This document shows positions 31,165 through 39,711 of a DNA stretch of 64,000 nucleotides, one piece after another. The stretch's first letter is position 1; each line of letters opens with the position of its first letter. Below the pieces are notes generated by a model that was not told the origin of the DNA, ran no database searches, and saw only the letters and a list, made by a program, of their open reading frames with translations. The stretch lies in the NCBI RefSeq assembly GCF_036246005.1, contig NZ_CP109171.1:3026001-3090000 (forward strand), read 5' to 3'. This DNA is from Streptomyces sp. NBC_01723 (GTDB lineage: Bacteria; Actinomycetota; Actinomycetes; Streptomycetales; Streptomycetaceae). The position numbers were made by a program, and so were the translations under genes.

Positions 31165-33486
31165 TCAGTCGCGGAGCAGGTCCGGCACCCCTCGGGCGTC
31201 GGGCTCGTCCCGCTCGCTGGAGACCACCGTGAGCTGCTGGGTGGCCCGGGTCAGGGCGACGTACAGGACCCGCAGCCCGGCGGGCGACTCGTCGGCGATC
31301 TCGGCCGGGGAGACCACGACGGTGGCGTCGTACTCGAGCCCCTTCGCCTCCAGGCTGCCGAGCGCCACCACCCGGTCGCCGAGCCCGGCCAGCCTGCGCC
31401 GGGCCTCCTCGCGCCGGTTCATGGCGACCACGACGCCGACGGTGCCGTCCACGAGGCCGAGCAGCCGGGCCGCCTCCGCGCGGACGGTGTCGAACAGGGA
31501 GTCCTCCACGACGACGAAGCGCGGCTCCACGCCGGTCGAACGCACGGCCGACGGCGAGGTGGCGCCCGGCATGGCGAGGGCGAGCACCCTGGCCGCCAGT
31601 TCGGCGATCTCCGCCGGGTTGCGGTAGTTCACCGTCAGCTCGAAGCGGCGGCGCGGACGGGTGCCCAGGGCCTCGTCGCGGGCCTGGGCCGCCTCGTCGG
31701 GGTCGGACCAGGAGGACTGGGCCGGATCGCCCACGACGGTCCAGGTGGCGTGCCGGCCGCGGCGGCCCACCATCCGCCACTGCATCGGGGTGAGGTCCTG
31801 CGCCTCGTCCACGATGACGTGCGCGTACTCGGTGCGTTCCTGCGCCAGCCGCTCGGCGCGCTCCCACTGGGTCTCCTCGCGCTGCGGCATCAGCTCGTCC
31901 AGGCCGGTGAGCTGGTCCAGCGGGTCCGCCTCGCGGCGCTTGCGGGGGCGGGCCGGGGTGCCGACGATCGCCTGGAGTTCGTCGAGCAGGGCGACGTCGT
32001 GCACGGAGCGGCCCTCGCGCCGCAGCGAACGGGCCACCTTGCGGACCTCGCCCGGGTTCAGGACGCGCCGGGCCCAGCGGCCGAGGCGCCGCTCGTCCGC
32101 CATGGCCGCCAGGACGGCACCCGGGGTCAGCTCCGGCCACCAGGCGTCCAGGAACTCGGTGAAGGAGTCCTCGGAGCTGACGTCCTCGTCGAAGGAGGAA
32201 CGCAGCTCGGCGGCCAGCTCCGGGTCGCTGTGCCGGGTCCCGGCACCGGACTTCTCCCACAGGGCGTCCAGGAGCAGCCGTCGGGCGCGGGGGCGCAGCA
32301 GGTTGACCGGGGCGGTGCCGCCGAGGACGGTGCGGCGGATGGAGGCCAGTTCCTCGGCCTCCAGTTCGAGTCGGCGGTTGAAGGCGACGACCCTCAGCAG
32401 GGTCGGCGAGTCGGCCGGCTCCAGCGCGCCGCGCGCGGCCTTGCGCAGCACCCGGAGCATGCGTGAGGACCCCTTGACGCGGGCGGTGGCCGGGGAGTCG
32501 TACAGCGTGGCCTCGCCACCCGCGGCGTCGTCGGCCAGGGAGCCGATCGCGCGAATGGCGACCTGGCCCTCCTCGCCGAGGGAGGGCAGCACGCCCTCGG
32601 TGTACGCCACCAGCAGCGGGGTCGGCGAGACGATCAGGATGCCGCCCGCGTACCGTCGCCGGTCCTGGTAGAGCAGGTACGCCGCGCGGTGCAGGGCGAC
32701 GGCGGTCTTGCCGGTGCCGGGGCCGCCCTCCACATAGGTCACGGAGGCGGCGGGGGCGCGGATCACGCGGTCCTGCTCGGCCTGGATGGAGGCCACGATG
32801 TCCCGCATGGTGTGCGTGCGGGCCTGGCCGAGCGCGGCCATCAGGGCGCCGTCGCCGACCACGGCCAGTTCCTCGCCGGCCAGCCGGGCCGTGACCTCGG
32901 GACGCATGAGGTCGTCCTCGACGCCGAGGACGCGCCGCCCCTTGGAGCGGATCACCCGGCGGCGCACGACCCGGCCCGGATCGACCGGCGTGGCCCGGTA
33001 GAAGGGGGCCGCGGCGGGCGCCCGCCAGTCGATGACCAGCGGCGCGTACTCCTCGTCCAGGACTCCGATGCGGCCGATGTGCAGGGTCTCGGCGATGTCG
33101 GCGGTGTTGTCGGGCCCCAGGGCGCCCTCGGCGGGCTCGACCGCCGTGTACGCGCCGTCCGGGCCCTTCTTGCCGTCCTTGCCGAGAAGCAGGTCGATGC
33201 GGCCGAACAGGAAGTCCTCGAACTCGTTGTTCAGGCGGTTGAGGTGGATGCCGGCCCGGAAGACCTGCGCGTCGCGCTCGGCCAGCGCGCCGGGCGTGCC
33301 GACGTGACCGCGCTGGGCGGCGTCGTGCATGAGGAACTCGGCCTCGTGGATCTTCTCCTCCAGGCGGCGGTACACCCGGTCGAGGTGTGCCTGTTCCACG
33401 CTGATCTCTCGGTCCCGTACGGAGTCCTCCCGTACGGGGTCGTGCACCGAGCCGACCGCTGAATCCTGTTGAGCCTGTGCGGCCAC
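31165..33486 (-). CDS. HelD-like RNA-polymerase-associated superfamily 1 helicase
   Basis: 773 residues from GTG 33486. A long antiparallel coiled coil near the N-terminus (EQAHLDRVYRRLEEKIHEAEFLM) is characteristic of HelD rather than UvrD. Helicase motifs: Walker A EGGPGTGKTAVALHR (about 252), motif II VDEAQDLTPMQW, motif III VVGDPAQSSW, motif IV VNYRNP, motif VI LYVALTRATQQL. HelD-class proteins pull RNA polymerase off DNA and recycle stalled complexes; some actinobacterial members (HelR) protect against rifamycins. I see no rifamycin-associated element upstream, so a housekeeping role is more likely. Confidence 0.88.
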   Translation of the reverse strand: MAAQAQQDSAVGSVHDPVREDSVRDREISVEQAHLDRVYRRLEEKIHEAEFLMHDAAQRGHVGTPGALAERDAQVFRAGIHLNRLNNEFEDFLFGRIDLLLGKDGKKGPDGAYTAVEPAEGALGPDNTADIAETLHIGRIGVLDEEYAPLVIDWRAPAAAPFYRATPVDPGRVVRRRVIRSKGRRVLGVEDDLMRPEVTARLAGEELAVVGDGALMAALGQARTHTMRDIVASIQAEQDRVIRAPAASVTYVEGGPGTGKTAVALHRAAYLLYQDRRRYAGGILIVSPTPLLVAYTEGVLPSLGEEGQVAIRAIGSLADDAAGGEATLYDSPATARVKGSSRMLRVLRKAARGALEPADSPTLLRVVAFNRRLELEAEELASIRRTVLGGTAPVNLLRPRARRLLLDALWEKSGAGTRHSDPELAAELRSSFDEDVSSEDSFTEFLDAWWPELTPGAVLAAMADERRLGRWARRVLNPGEVRKVARSLRREGRSVHDVALLDELQAIVGTPARPRKRREADPLDQLTGLDELMPQREETQWERAERLAQERTEYAHVIVDEAQDLTPMQWRMVGRRGRHATWTVVGDPAQSSWSDPDEAAQARDEALGTRPRRRFELTVNYRNPAEIAELAARVLALAMPGATSPSAVRSTGVEPRFVVVEDSLFDTVRAEAARLLGLVDGTVGVVVAMNRREEARRRLAGLGDRVVALGSLEAKGLEYDATVVVSPAEIADESPAGLRVLYVALTRATQQLTVVSSERDEPDARGVPDLLRD

Positions 33487-33568
33487 CGGGCCCCCTTCTG
33501 ACGTGCTGGGCAGCCGTCAAAGGTACGCGAAGGGGGGGCCGGAAGCCACGGCACGCCTGGGAACCGGG

Positions 33569-34411
33569 TTACGCGTCCACCTCGACCAGCCGTTCGCCGT
33601 CGAAGGTCATGACCTCGAAGTGGTCGATCTGGTTGGGGTCGAAGGCGGCGCCGCCGTGCACGTAGAGCGGCTTCTTGGCCTTCTCCGTGGTGGCGTTCGG
33701 GATGCCGTAGCCCCAGTCGGGGACCGTCCAGGAGCTGAGGGTCTCCCGCTCGCCGTTCTTGCCGACGGCGATCAGGGAGCACTTCTCGGGCCCCTTGACG
33801 TTCTTCAGCTCCAGGACCGCCTCGGTGCCCCAGGCCTTCTTCTCCAGGGCCACGGTGGCGCTGACCTCGGTGGCCGGGTCGGTGGCGGTGACCCGGTCGG
33901 GCATCGCGGCGAAGGCGGACTCGGCGGGGCTGCCGGTCTGCTCCTGCGAGGCCTCGGTCTTGCGTCCGCCGTCGTCGCCACCGCCGCCGCCCGTGGTCGC
34001 CACGGCGGCGAACGGGCCGCCGATGATCAGCGCGGCGGCGGTGCCCACCAGGTAGAAGTTGCGCCGGCGCTTGCTCGCGCGGCGCTCGGCGACCTCGTCG
34101 ACGAGCCTCTCGGACAGCCGTGGGCTCGGCTTGGCGGTGAGCGACTCGGCGATGGCCGGCGTACCGGCACCGGGCAGGTCCGCGAGCGCGGCCATCATCG
34201 GTTCCATGCCGGCCAGCTCGTCGAGTTGCTGGGCGCACCATTCGCAGGTGGCGAGGTGTGCCTCGAAAGCGGTTGCTTCCGCGTCGTCGAGAATCCCGAG
34301 GGCGTAGGCGCCGACGGTCTCGTGTTCGTTCGGCGCCGGTGATCCCTCCATGGGGACAGAATTACCCGTATCCCCCGGACCGAACCCCTGAACTCCCCCG
34401 TACCCGCTCAT
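33569..34411 (-). CDS. rsuA: Anti-sigma factor, zf-HC2 type (RsuA-like)
   Basis: 280 residues from ATG 34411, overlapping the sigma-factor stop by one base (TGATG). N-terminal zinc-binding anti-sigma domain HETVGAYALGILDDAEATAFEAHLATCEWCAQQL (about 28-62; H-x3-C-x2-C-type). One membrane helix (about 118-138, VGTAAALIIGGPFAAVATT), then a ~130-residue extracytoplasmic domain that could sense the envelope. The sigma/anti-sigma pair and neighbours match the SigU/RsuA locus of S. coelicolor; the symbol rests on this synteny. Confidence 0.8.
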   Translation of the reverse strand: MSGYGGVQGFGPGDTGNSVPMEGSPAPNEHETVGAYALGILDDAEATAFEAHLATCEWCAQQLDELAGMEPMMAALADLPGAGTPAIAESLTAKPSPRLSERLVDEVAERRASKRRRNFYLVGTAAALIIGGPFAAVATTGGGGGDDGGRKTEASQEQTGSPAESAFAAMPDRVTATDPATEVSATVALEKKAWGTEAVLELKNVKGPEKCSLIAVGKNGERETLSSWTVPDWGYGIPNATTEKAKKPLYVHGGAAFDPNQIDHFEVMTFDGERLVEVDA

Positions 34412-34971
34412 CACGCCGTCACCCCCCGCTCCTCCAGTGCCAGCTTCATCGAACGCAGGGCGTAGAAAACCCGGGAGCGAACGGTGCCGCTGGGTATGCC
34501 CAGTGTCTGCGCCGCCTCATTGACGGTACGCCCCTTGAAGTACGTCTCGACGAGGACCTCACGGTGAGCCGGGGTCAGGTCGTCGAGCGCGTCCGACAGC
34601 GTCATCAGCCACAGCGCGTTGTCGATCTCGTCCTCCGCGGGGATGACCTCCAGCGGCGACGGATCGACCTCCTGCGGCCGGGCCTGCCGGCTGCGGTGGC
34701 CGTCGATGACGATGCGCCGGGCGACCGTCACCAGCCAGGGGCGTACCGATCCGGTCGCACGGTTGAGCTGACCGGCATTCTTCCAGGCACGGATGAGCGT
34801 CTCCTGGACGACGTCCTCGGCGCGCTGCCGGTCCCCCGCGACCAGCCGCAGCACATAGGCCAGCAAGGGGCCGGCGTGCTCGCGGTAGAGCGCGCGCATC
34901 AGCTCCTCGTCGGGTTCCGAGGACGACTGGGACATGCGATGTCGGGCCCTCGCACCACGTTCATTGGCCAC
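34411..34971 (-). CDS. sigU: ECF-type RNA polymerase sigma factor (SigU-like)
   Basis: 186 residues from GTG 34971, chosen because AAGGA lies 7 bases upstream; ATG 34935 (MSQSSSEPDEE) has none. Region 2 (LMRALYREHAGPLLAYVLRLVAGDRQRAEDVVQETLIRAWKN) and region 4 (LTPAHREVLVETYFKGRTVNEAAQTLGIPSGTVRSRVFYALRSM) are complete; there is no region 1 or 3. Translationally coupled to the anti-sigma gene. In S. coelicolor the orthologous sigma factor delays differentiation when freed from its anti-sigma. The ortholog call is from gene order and family, not from an alignment. Confidence 0.85.
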   Translation of the reverse strand: MANERGARARHRMSQSSSEPDEELMRALYREHAGPLLAYVLRLVAGDRQRAEDVVQETLIRAWKNAGQLNRATGSVRPWLVTVARRIVIDGHRSRQARPQEVDPSPLEVIPAEDEIDNALWLMTLSDALDDLTPAHREVLVETYFKGRTVNEAAQTLGIPSGTVRSRVFYALRSMKLALEERGVTA

Positions 34972-35119
34972 GACGGAATCCTTGCGCACGCCCACCTCCG
35001 ATGTCCGGGGGTTCCCCCAGTCGGTCGCTCGCCCATTCGGTACGGACGCGAAGTGCGGTGTGTTCAAAGTGAGATGACAGTTTTCTCGGGGCGGTGTGAC
35101 GAACGGGGCGTGGCGGCAC

Positions 35120-35710
35120 TTATCGGGCGAGGGCGGCGCGGCGGCGGTGCCGGGCGACCCGCTCGCGGTTCCCGCAGACCTCGCTGGAGCACCAGCGCCT
35201 GCGGTGCCCGCGGGAGGTGTCCACGTAGAGGATCGGGCAGTTGTCGCCCTCACACTGGCGCAGACCGGCCCGCGCGACCGGGTCGGTGAGCAGTTCGACG
35301 GCGTCCCGGGCGAGGGCGCCGAGCAGCGCCGCGCACTGCGGCGGCCCGGTCAGCTCCCGGGTCAGCGCGCCGTCCTCGCCGTGCACCGCGCGCGGGGCCG
35401 GGGGCGCGGCCAGGGCCAGGTCGTTGACGCGGGCCAGCGCGAGGTCGTGGCGGCGGGTGCGGGGGGCCGGCCGGGCGCGCACCAACCGGGCGGTCTCGCG
35501 GCGCAGTTCGCGGAAGCCGGTCAGCCACGTGGCGTCGGCGTGGGCCAGCGGGGTGCCGGGCGGGACGAGCCCGGAGCCGGCGATCCAGGCGCGCAGCACG
35601 ACCACGGAGCCGAGGCGCTCGACGGGGTGGGTGGTGGCGATGAGGTCCAGGCAGATCCGCCCGGTGTCGAAGCGCAGCTCGTACGGGTCGGTGGCCGTAC
35701 CCATTGCCAT
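35120..35710 (-). CDS. CGNR zinc-finger transcriptional regulator
   Basis: 196 residues (GTA-region ATG at 35710, or ATG 35704). The N-terminal domain is the ABATE-like stress-regulation domain (FDTGRICLDLIATTH). The C-terminal CGNR zinc finger is complete: CEGDNCPILYVDTSRGHRRRWCSSEVCGNRERVARHR, with four cysteines. Usual companions of this family are efflux pumps or stress genes, but here the neighbours are SigU and the NnaR gene, and it sits between the two. Targets unknown. Confidence 0.88.
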   Translation of the reverse strand: MAMGTATDPYELRFDTGRICLDLIATTHPVERLGSVVVLRAWIAGSGLVPPGTPLAHADATWLTGFRELRRETARLVRARPAPRTRRHDLALARVNDLALAAPPAPRAVHGEDGALTRELTGPPQCAALLGALARDAVELLTDPVARAGLRQCEGDNCPILYVDTSRGHRRRWCSSEVCGNRERVARHRRRAALAR

Positions 35711-35964
35711 GTTCCTGTCACCGCCTGGAGGTGGCCCGCCGAGGTACGGGCTGGGAAGGGGAGCAGGTGGACCGCTCCCTCTACAGTGCCTGCCCGCACT
35801 CCCGCCCGGAACCCCTCGTACCGGTGAGGCGTGGACGGGTACGCGCGCGCCCGCGCGCCCGGGCCGCGTCCGGCGCCCTTACGTCCCGTCGGCCGTCGCC
35901 GGTCCCACGCGCCCCGGCGCCACGGCGGCGCACGATGCCGGACCGCAGCCGTCGCCGCGGTCCG

Positions 35965-37119
35965 TCAGTCGTCCGCCGTGTACTTGGCGTCCGTCGCCGG
36001 GTCCAGGGCCAGGCGGTAGCCGCGCTTGACCACCGTCTGGATCAGCTTCGGGGTGCCGAGGGACGTGCGCAGGCGGGCCATCGCCGTCTCGACGGCGTGT
36101 TCGTCGCGGCCGGTGCCCGGCAGGGCGCGCAGGAGTTCCGCGCGGGACACCACCCAGCCCGGCCGCCGGGACAGCGCCCGCAGCAGGGACATGCCGGCCG
36201 GCGGTACGGTCCGCAGCTCCCCGTCGACGAGCACCGCGTGCCCCCGGATCTCCAGCCGGAACCCGGCCACCGGCAGGGCACGGGCCCGCCCCGGGAGTTC
36301 CTGGCACAGCAGCTGGACGAGCGGGCCGAGCCGGAAGCGTTCGGGCTGGACGGTGTCGACACCGTGCGCCTGGAGCGGCACCGCGGTGACCGGTCCGACG
36401 CAGGCGGGCAGCACGTCGTGGCCGAACGCGGCGAGCAGTTCGGGCAGCAGACCGCGCTCCTCGGCGCGGCCGAGCAGCGAGGACGCGGCGGGCGCGCTGG
36501 TGAACGTCACCGCGTCCACGCCCCGCGACACGGCGGCGTCCAGCAGCCGGTCCACGGGCCCGAGGTCCTCCGGCGGCAGCCAGCGGTACACGGGCACGCC
36601 GACCACCTCGGCGCCCCCCTCCCGCAGCGCCTCCACGAACCCCGGCAGCGGCTCACCGTGCAGCTGTACGGCGACCCGGCGGCCGTCGACGCCCTCCTCC
36701 AGGAGCCGGTCGAGCACCTCGGCCATGGACTCCGACGACGGCGACCACCGCTCGGTCAGTCCCGCCGCCCGGACCGCGCCCTTGACCTTGGGCCCGCGCG
36801 CCAGGAGTTCGACCGCGCCCAGCCGCTCCAGCAGGGCGTCGCCGAGACCCCAACCGTCGGCTGCCTCGACCCAGCCCCGGAACCCGATGGCGGTGGTGGC
36901 GACGACGACGTCCGGTGCCTGGTCGATGAGCTGCTTGGTCGCGGCCATCAGCTCGCTGTCGTCGGCGAGGGGCACGATCCGCAGCGCCGGCGCGTGCTGG
37001 ACGGCGGCGCCGCGCCGCTGGAGCAGGGCGCCCAGCTCGTCGGCCCGGCGGGCGGCGGTCACGCCCACGGTGAATCCGGCCAGGGGCCCGTGGTCGGGTC
37101 GCTGCTGTTCGTCGTCCAT
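35965..37119 (-). CDS. nnaR: Uroporphyrinogen-III synthase-like/winged-helix regulator NnaR
   Basis: 384 residues from ATG 37119. Residues ~12-265 form the HemD fold (GFTVGVTAARRADELGALLQRRG ... TFTSAPAASSLLGRAEERG). The C-terminal ~100 residues form an OmpR/PhoB-type winged helix (LRTVPPAGMSLLRALSRRPGWVVSRAELLRALPG ... VETAMARLRTSLG ... VVKRGYRLAL). This fusion is known in Streptomyces as NnaR, a nitrate/nitrite assimilation regulator acting with GlnR; whether it still makes uroporphyrinogen III is doubtful. narK lies immediately upstream on the same strand. Confidence 0.85.
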   Translation of the reverse strand: MDDEQQRPDHGPLAGFTVGVTAARRADELGALLQRRGAAVQHAPALRIVPLADDSELMAATKQLIDQAPDVVVATTAIGFRGWVEAADGWGLGDALLERLGAVELLARGPKVKGAVRAAGLTERWSPSSESMAEVLDRLLEEGVDGRRVAVQLHGEPLPGFVEALREGGAEVVGVPVYRWLPPEDLGPVDRLLDAAVSRGVDAVTFTSAPAASSLLGRAEERGLLPELLAAFGHDVLPACVGPVTAVPLQAHGVDTVQPERFRLGPLVQLLCQELPGRARALPVAGFRLEIRGHAVLVDGELRTVPPAGMSLLRALSRRPGWVVSRAELLRALPGTGRDEHAVETAMARLRTSLGTPKLIQTVVKRGYRLALDPATDAKYTADD

Positions 37120-37202
37120 CGCTCGCCGCGCTCCGATCCTCACGCCCGTCTGCGTACTCGCGTGCCGACCGAGCCTGTCAACGGTGCGTGACAGGCTCGG
37201 TT

Positions 37203-37230
37203 CCGCTTCATGTCACCAGTGTTACGTCAC
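37203..37230. promoter_or_regulatory. Possible GlnR-like half-site cluster upstream of nnaR
   Basis: On the minus strand GTGACGTAAC and a further GTGAC occur within 20 bases, in the narK-nnaR gap. GlnR boxes are built from gTnAC/GaAAc half-sites; the second type is not clear here, so the match is partial. Confidence 0.3.
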
Positions 37231-38588
37231 ACCTCGGCGTAGCTGAGCTGGGCCTTCGTGTCCGCCGGGTCCGCCGGGTCGTCCGGCACCCGCGGGGCCG
37301 GACGGCGAAGGTATACCGCCCAGGTGACCGCGAAACACACCGCGTAGAAGGCGAGGAAGGCGACGAAGGCCCCGGTGCCCGAGCCGGAGGAGAGGAAGGA
37401 CTGCCGGAAGGCGAGGTTGATGGCGACGCCGCCGAGCGCACCGACCGCGCCGATCAGACCCATGGAGGCACCGGAGAGGCGCCGCCCGTGGGCCACCGCC
37501 GCCTCACCCGTCAGCCCACGGCCCAGCGCCTTGTTCTGGAAGATGCCGGGGATCATCTTGAACGTCGACCCGTTGCCGAGCCCGCTGAGTACGAACAGCA
37601 CCACGAACACGGCCACGAACAGCCCGAGCGACCTCGCCATGCTGGCGGCGACCAGCACCGCGGTGGCGGTGGCCATCGCCACGAAGTTCCACAGGGTGAT
37701 CCGGGCGCCCCCGTACCGGTCGGCGAGCCTGCCGCCCAGTGGCCGGATCAGGGAGCCGAGCAGCGGGCCGATGAAGGTCAGGTAGGCCGCCTGGAGCGGG
37801 GTCCGCCCGAACTGGGTCGTCAGCACCTGCCCGAAGGCGAAGCTGTACCCGATGAACGAGCCGAACGTGCCGATGTACAGCACGGACATGATCCAGGTGT
37901 GCGCGTCCCGCGCGGCGTCCTTCGCGGCCCCGGTGTCGTTCTTCACGGAGGCGAGGTTGTCCATGAAGCAGGCGGCGAGGACCGCGGCCACCAGGATCAG
38001 CGGGATGTAGATGCCGAGCAGCACCCGCGGCCCGCCGCTCGCCCCGATGATCGCGAGCGCGGCCAGCTGGATGACCGGCACACCGATGTTCCCGCCCCCG
38101 GCGTTGAGACCGAGCGCCCACCCCTTCTTCCGCAGCGGGAAGAAGGCGTTGATGTTGGTCATGGAGGAGGCGAAGTTGCCGCCGCCGATGCCGGCCAGCA
38201 GCCCGACCAGGAGGAAGGTGGAGAAGGACGTCCCCGGCTCCATGACGGTGAAGGCCGCGACGGTCGGCACGAGCAGGAGCCCGGCGGAGACGATCGTCCA
38301 GTTCCGCCCGCCGAAGACGGCGACCGCGAAGGTGTAGGGCACCCGTACGACGGCGCCGACGAGGGTCACCACGGAGGTCAGCAGGAACTTGTCGGCCGGC
38401 GTCAGCCCGTACTCCGGCCCCATGAAGAGGACCAGCACGGACCAGAGCGTCCAGACGGAGAACCCGATGTGCTCGGAGAGCACGGAGAAGAACAGGTTCC
38501 GCCGGGCGGTCCGCTCCCCCGTCTCCTGCCAGAACGTCTCGTCCTCCGGATCCCAGTACTCGATCCAGCGGCCGCCTCGGAATGTCAT
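37227..38588 (-). CDS. narK: Nitrate/nitrite transporter NarK (MFS)
   Basis: 453 residues from ATG 38588 behind GGAGG. Twelve membrane helices. NarK signatures: the Gly-rich motif in helix 5 (LLAGIGGGNFASSMTNINAFFP) and the second one in the C-terminal half (FVLSGLGNGSTFKMIP), both lining the nitrate path, plus a conserved Arg in the helix RPLGGRLADRYGG. Cytoplasmic extensions at both ends. Moves nitrate in, or nitrite out. It shares a strand with nnaR, which starts 107 bases downstream. Confidence 0.92.
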   Translation of the reverse strand: MTFRGGRWIEYWDPEDETFWQETGERTARRNLFFSVLSEHIGFSVWTLWSVLVLFMGPEYGLTPADKFLLTSVVTLVGAVVRVPYTFAVAVFGGRNWTIVSAGLLLVPTVAAFTVMEPGTSFSTFLLVGLLAGIGGGNFASSMTNINAFFPLRKKGWALGLNAGGGNIGVPVIQLAALAIIGASGGPRVLLGIYIPLILVAAVLAACFMDNLASVKNDTGAAKDAARDAHTWIMSVLYIGTFGSFIGYSFAFGQVLTTQFGRTPLQAAYLTFIGPLLGSLIRPLGGRLADRYGGARITLWNFVAMATATAVLVAASMARSLGLFVAVFVVLFVLSGLGNGSTFKMIPGIFQNKALGRGLTGEAAVAHGRRLSGASMGLIGAVGALGGVAINLAFRQSFLSSGSGTGAFVAFLAFYAVCFAVTWAVYLRRPAPRVPDDPADPADTKAQLSYAEV

Positions 38589-38723
38589 GACGCCTCCACG
38601 GTGCTCCACAGCTCGATTGCCCCGACGGTAGGAAGGGCGCGTTTCGTGCCGGTGGGGCTGTGGATGACCGGAAGGGAACGTTGCTCTCACCCGGCACCGG
38701 TGCCGGGTGAGAGGTCGCGCCGG

Positions 38724-39629
38724 TCAGCCCTGGGGGTGCTGGGGCTGCCAGTGGGGGTTCTGCTGGGGGTAGGGCTGCTGCTGGGGCGCGGGCTGCGGAG
38801 GGTACGGCTGCTGCTGCGGGTACGCCTGGGGCGGGTACGGCTGCTGCCGACCCTGGGGCGGCGCGTAGGGCTGCTGGGGGTACGGCTGCTGGGGCTGGGC
38901 GTACTGGGCGGGAGCCGGCTGCGCGTAACCGCCGGGGGCGCCGTAGCCACCGGAGGCGCCATAGCCGCCAGGGGCGCCGTGGCCACCGGGCGCGGCATGG
39001 CCGGCCGGCGCCCCGCCGAACGGGTTCCCGTGTCCCGGGAGCTGCCGCGGCAGGTACCGCACCCGCCCGGTCTCGTCCGCCGTCGGAACGAATCCCGCGG
39101 CCTGCAACCGGGCCGCGAACTTCGCGTTGCGCTTGCGGGTGACGAGGAAGCCGACGCCCAGGATGGCGAGGACGGCCAGCCAGATCACCGCGGCCACGAC
39201 GAAGTCGTCGGAGGAGCCACCCGAGCGGTAGGCGAGGACCACACAGCCGATGGTGACGCCGAGCGCGCCGTACCCCATCCTCTTCTCGGCGCTCTTGCCG
39301 GTGAGGTCGAAGTTGATCCGCGCCTTGAGGAGTTCGAAGGCGTCGGGCACGAGCGGCGGCACCGAGACCCCGTCGCCCGCGTTCGGGTACTGCGCCCAGT
39401 TCTGCGCGGCGCGGGCGCGGGCCTGCGGGCTCGGATCGGGCACGAGCAGCATCGTGAGCGAGCCGTTGCTCCCGCCACCCTGGCGGGCGTCGGCGTACTC
39501 GTAGCCGAACTGCTGGGCGACGAAGGCCAGCTTGGCCAGCTTCTTCACGGACGCCATCGGGCTGGTCAGCTCGACCGGCTCGCCGCTCGCCATCAACCGC
39601 AGCATCTTCTGCGTCTGCCGCTTGCTCAT
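38724..39629 (-). CDS. Membrane protein with Pro/Gln/Tyr-rich C-terminal tail
   Basis: 301 residues from ATG 39629 (MSKRQTQK); the open frame upstream is antisense shadow. About 85 residues of soluble N-terminus, then a helix pair near 125-165 (MGYGALGVTIGCVVLAYRS, VVAAVIWLAVLAILGVGFLV). The last ~110 residues are low-complexity repeats of GGYGAPGG and PQQQPYPPQ type, probably disordered and cytoplasmic. No named domain recognised. It is the last gene of the minus-strand run that carries the mat genes, 82 bases from the acyltransferase stop, so it may be a companion. Confidence 0.7.
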   Translation of the reverse strand: MSKRQTQKMLRLMASGEPVELTSPMASVKKLAKLAFVAQQFGYEYADARQGGGSNGSLTMLLVPDPSPQARARAAQNWAQYPNAGDGVSVPPLVPDAFELLKARINFDLTGKSAEKRMGYGALGVTIGCVVLAYRSGGSSDDFVVAAVIWLAVLAILGVGFLVTRKRNAKFAARLQAAGFVPTADETGRVRYLPRQLPGHGNPFGGAPAGHAAPGGHGAPGGYGASGGYGAPGGYAQPAPAQYAQPQQPYPQQPYAPPQGRQQPYPPQAYPQQQPYPPQPAPQQQPYPQQNPHWQPQHPQG

Positions 39630-39711
39630 CCCGCCCGTTCCCCCTGACCGGCTCACGCCACCGTGTTCACTCGCGCAACCGGTGCAGTCTCGCACGCCGG
39701 TACGACGGCCG

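Noticed and set aside
31165..33486. Rifamycin-resistance HelR with RAE element
   Set aside because: Family fits HelD, but I see no rifamycin-associated element in the upstream ~80 bases.
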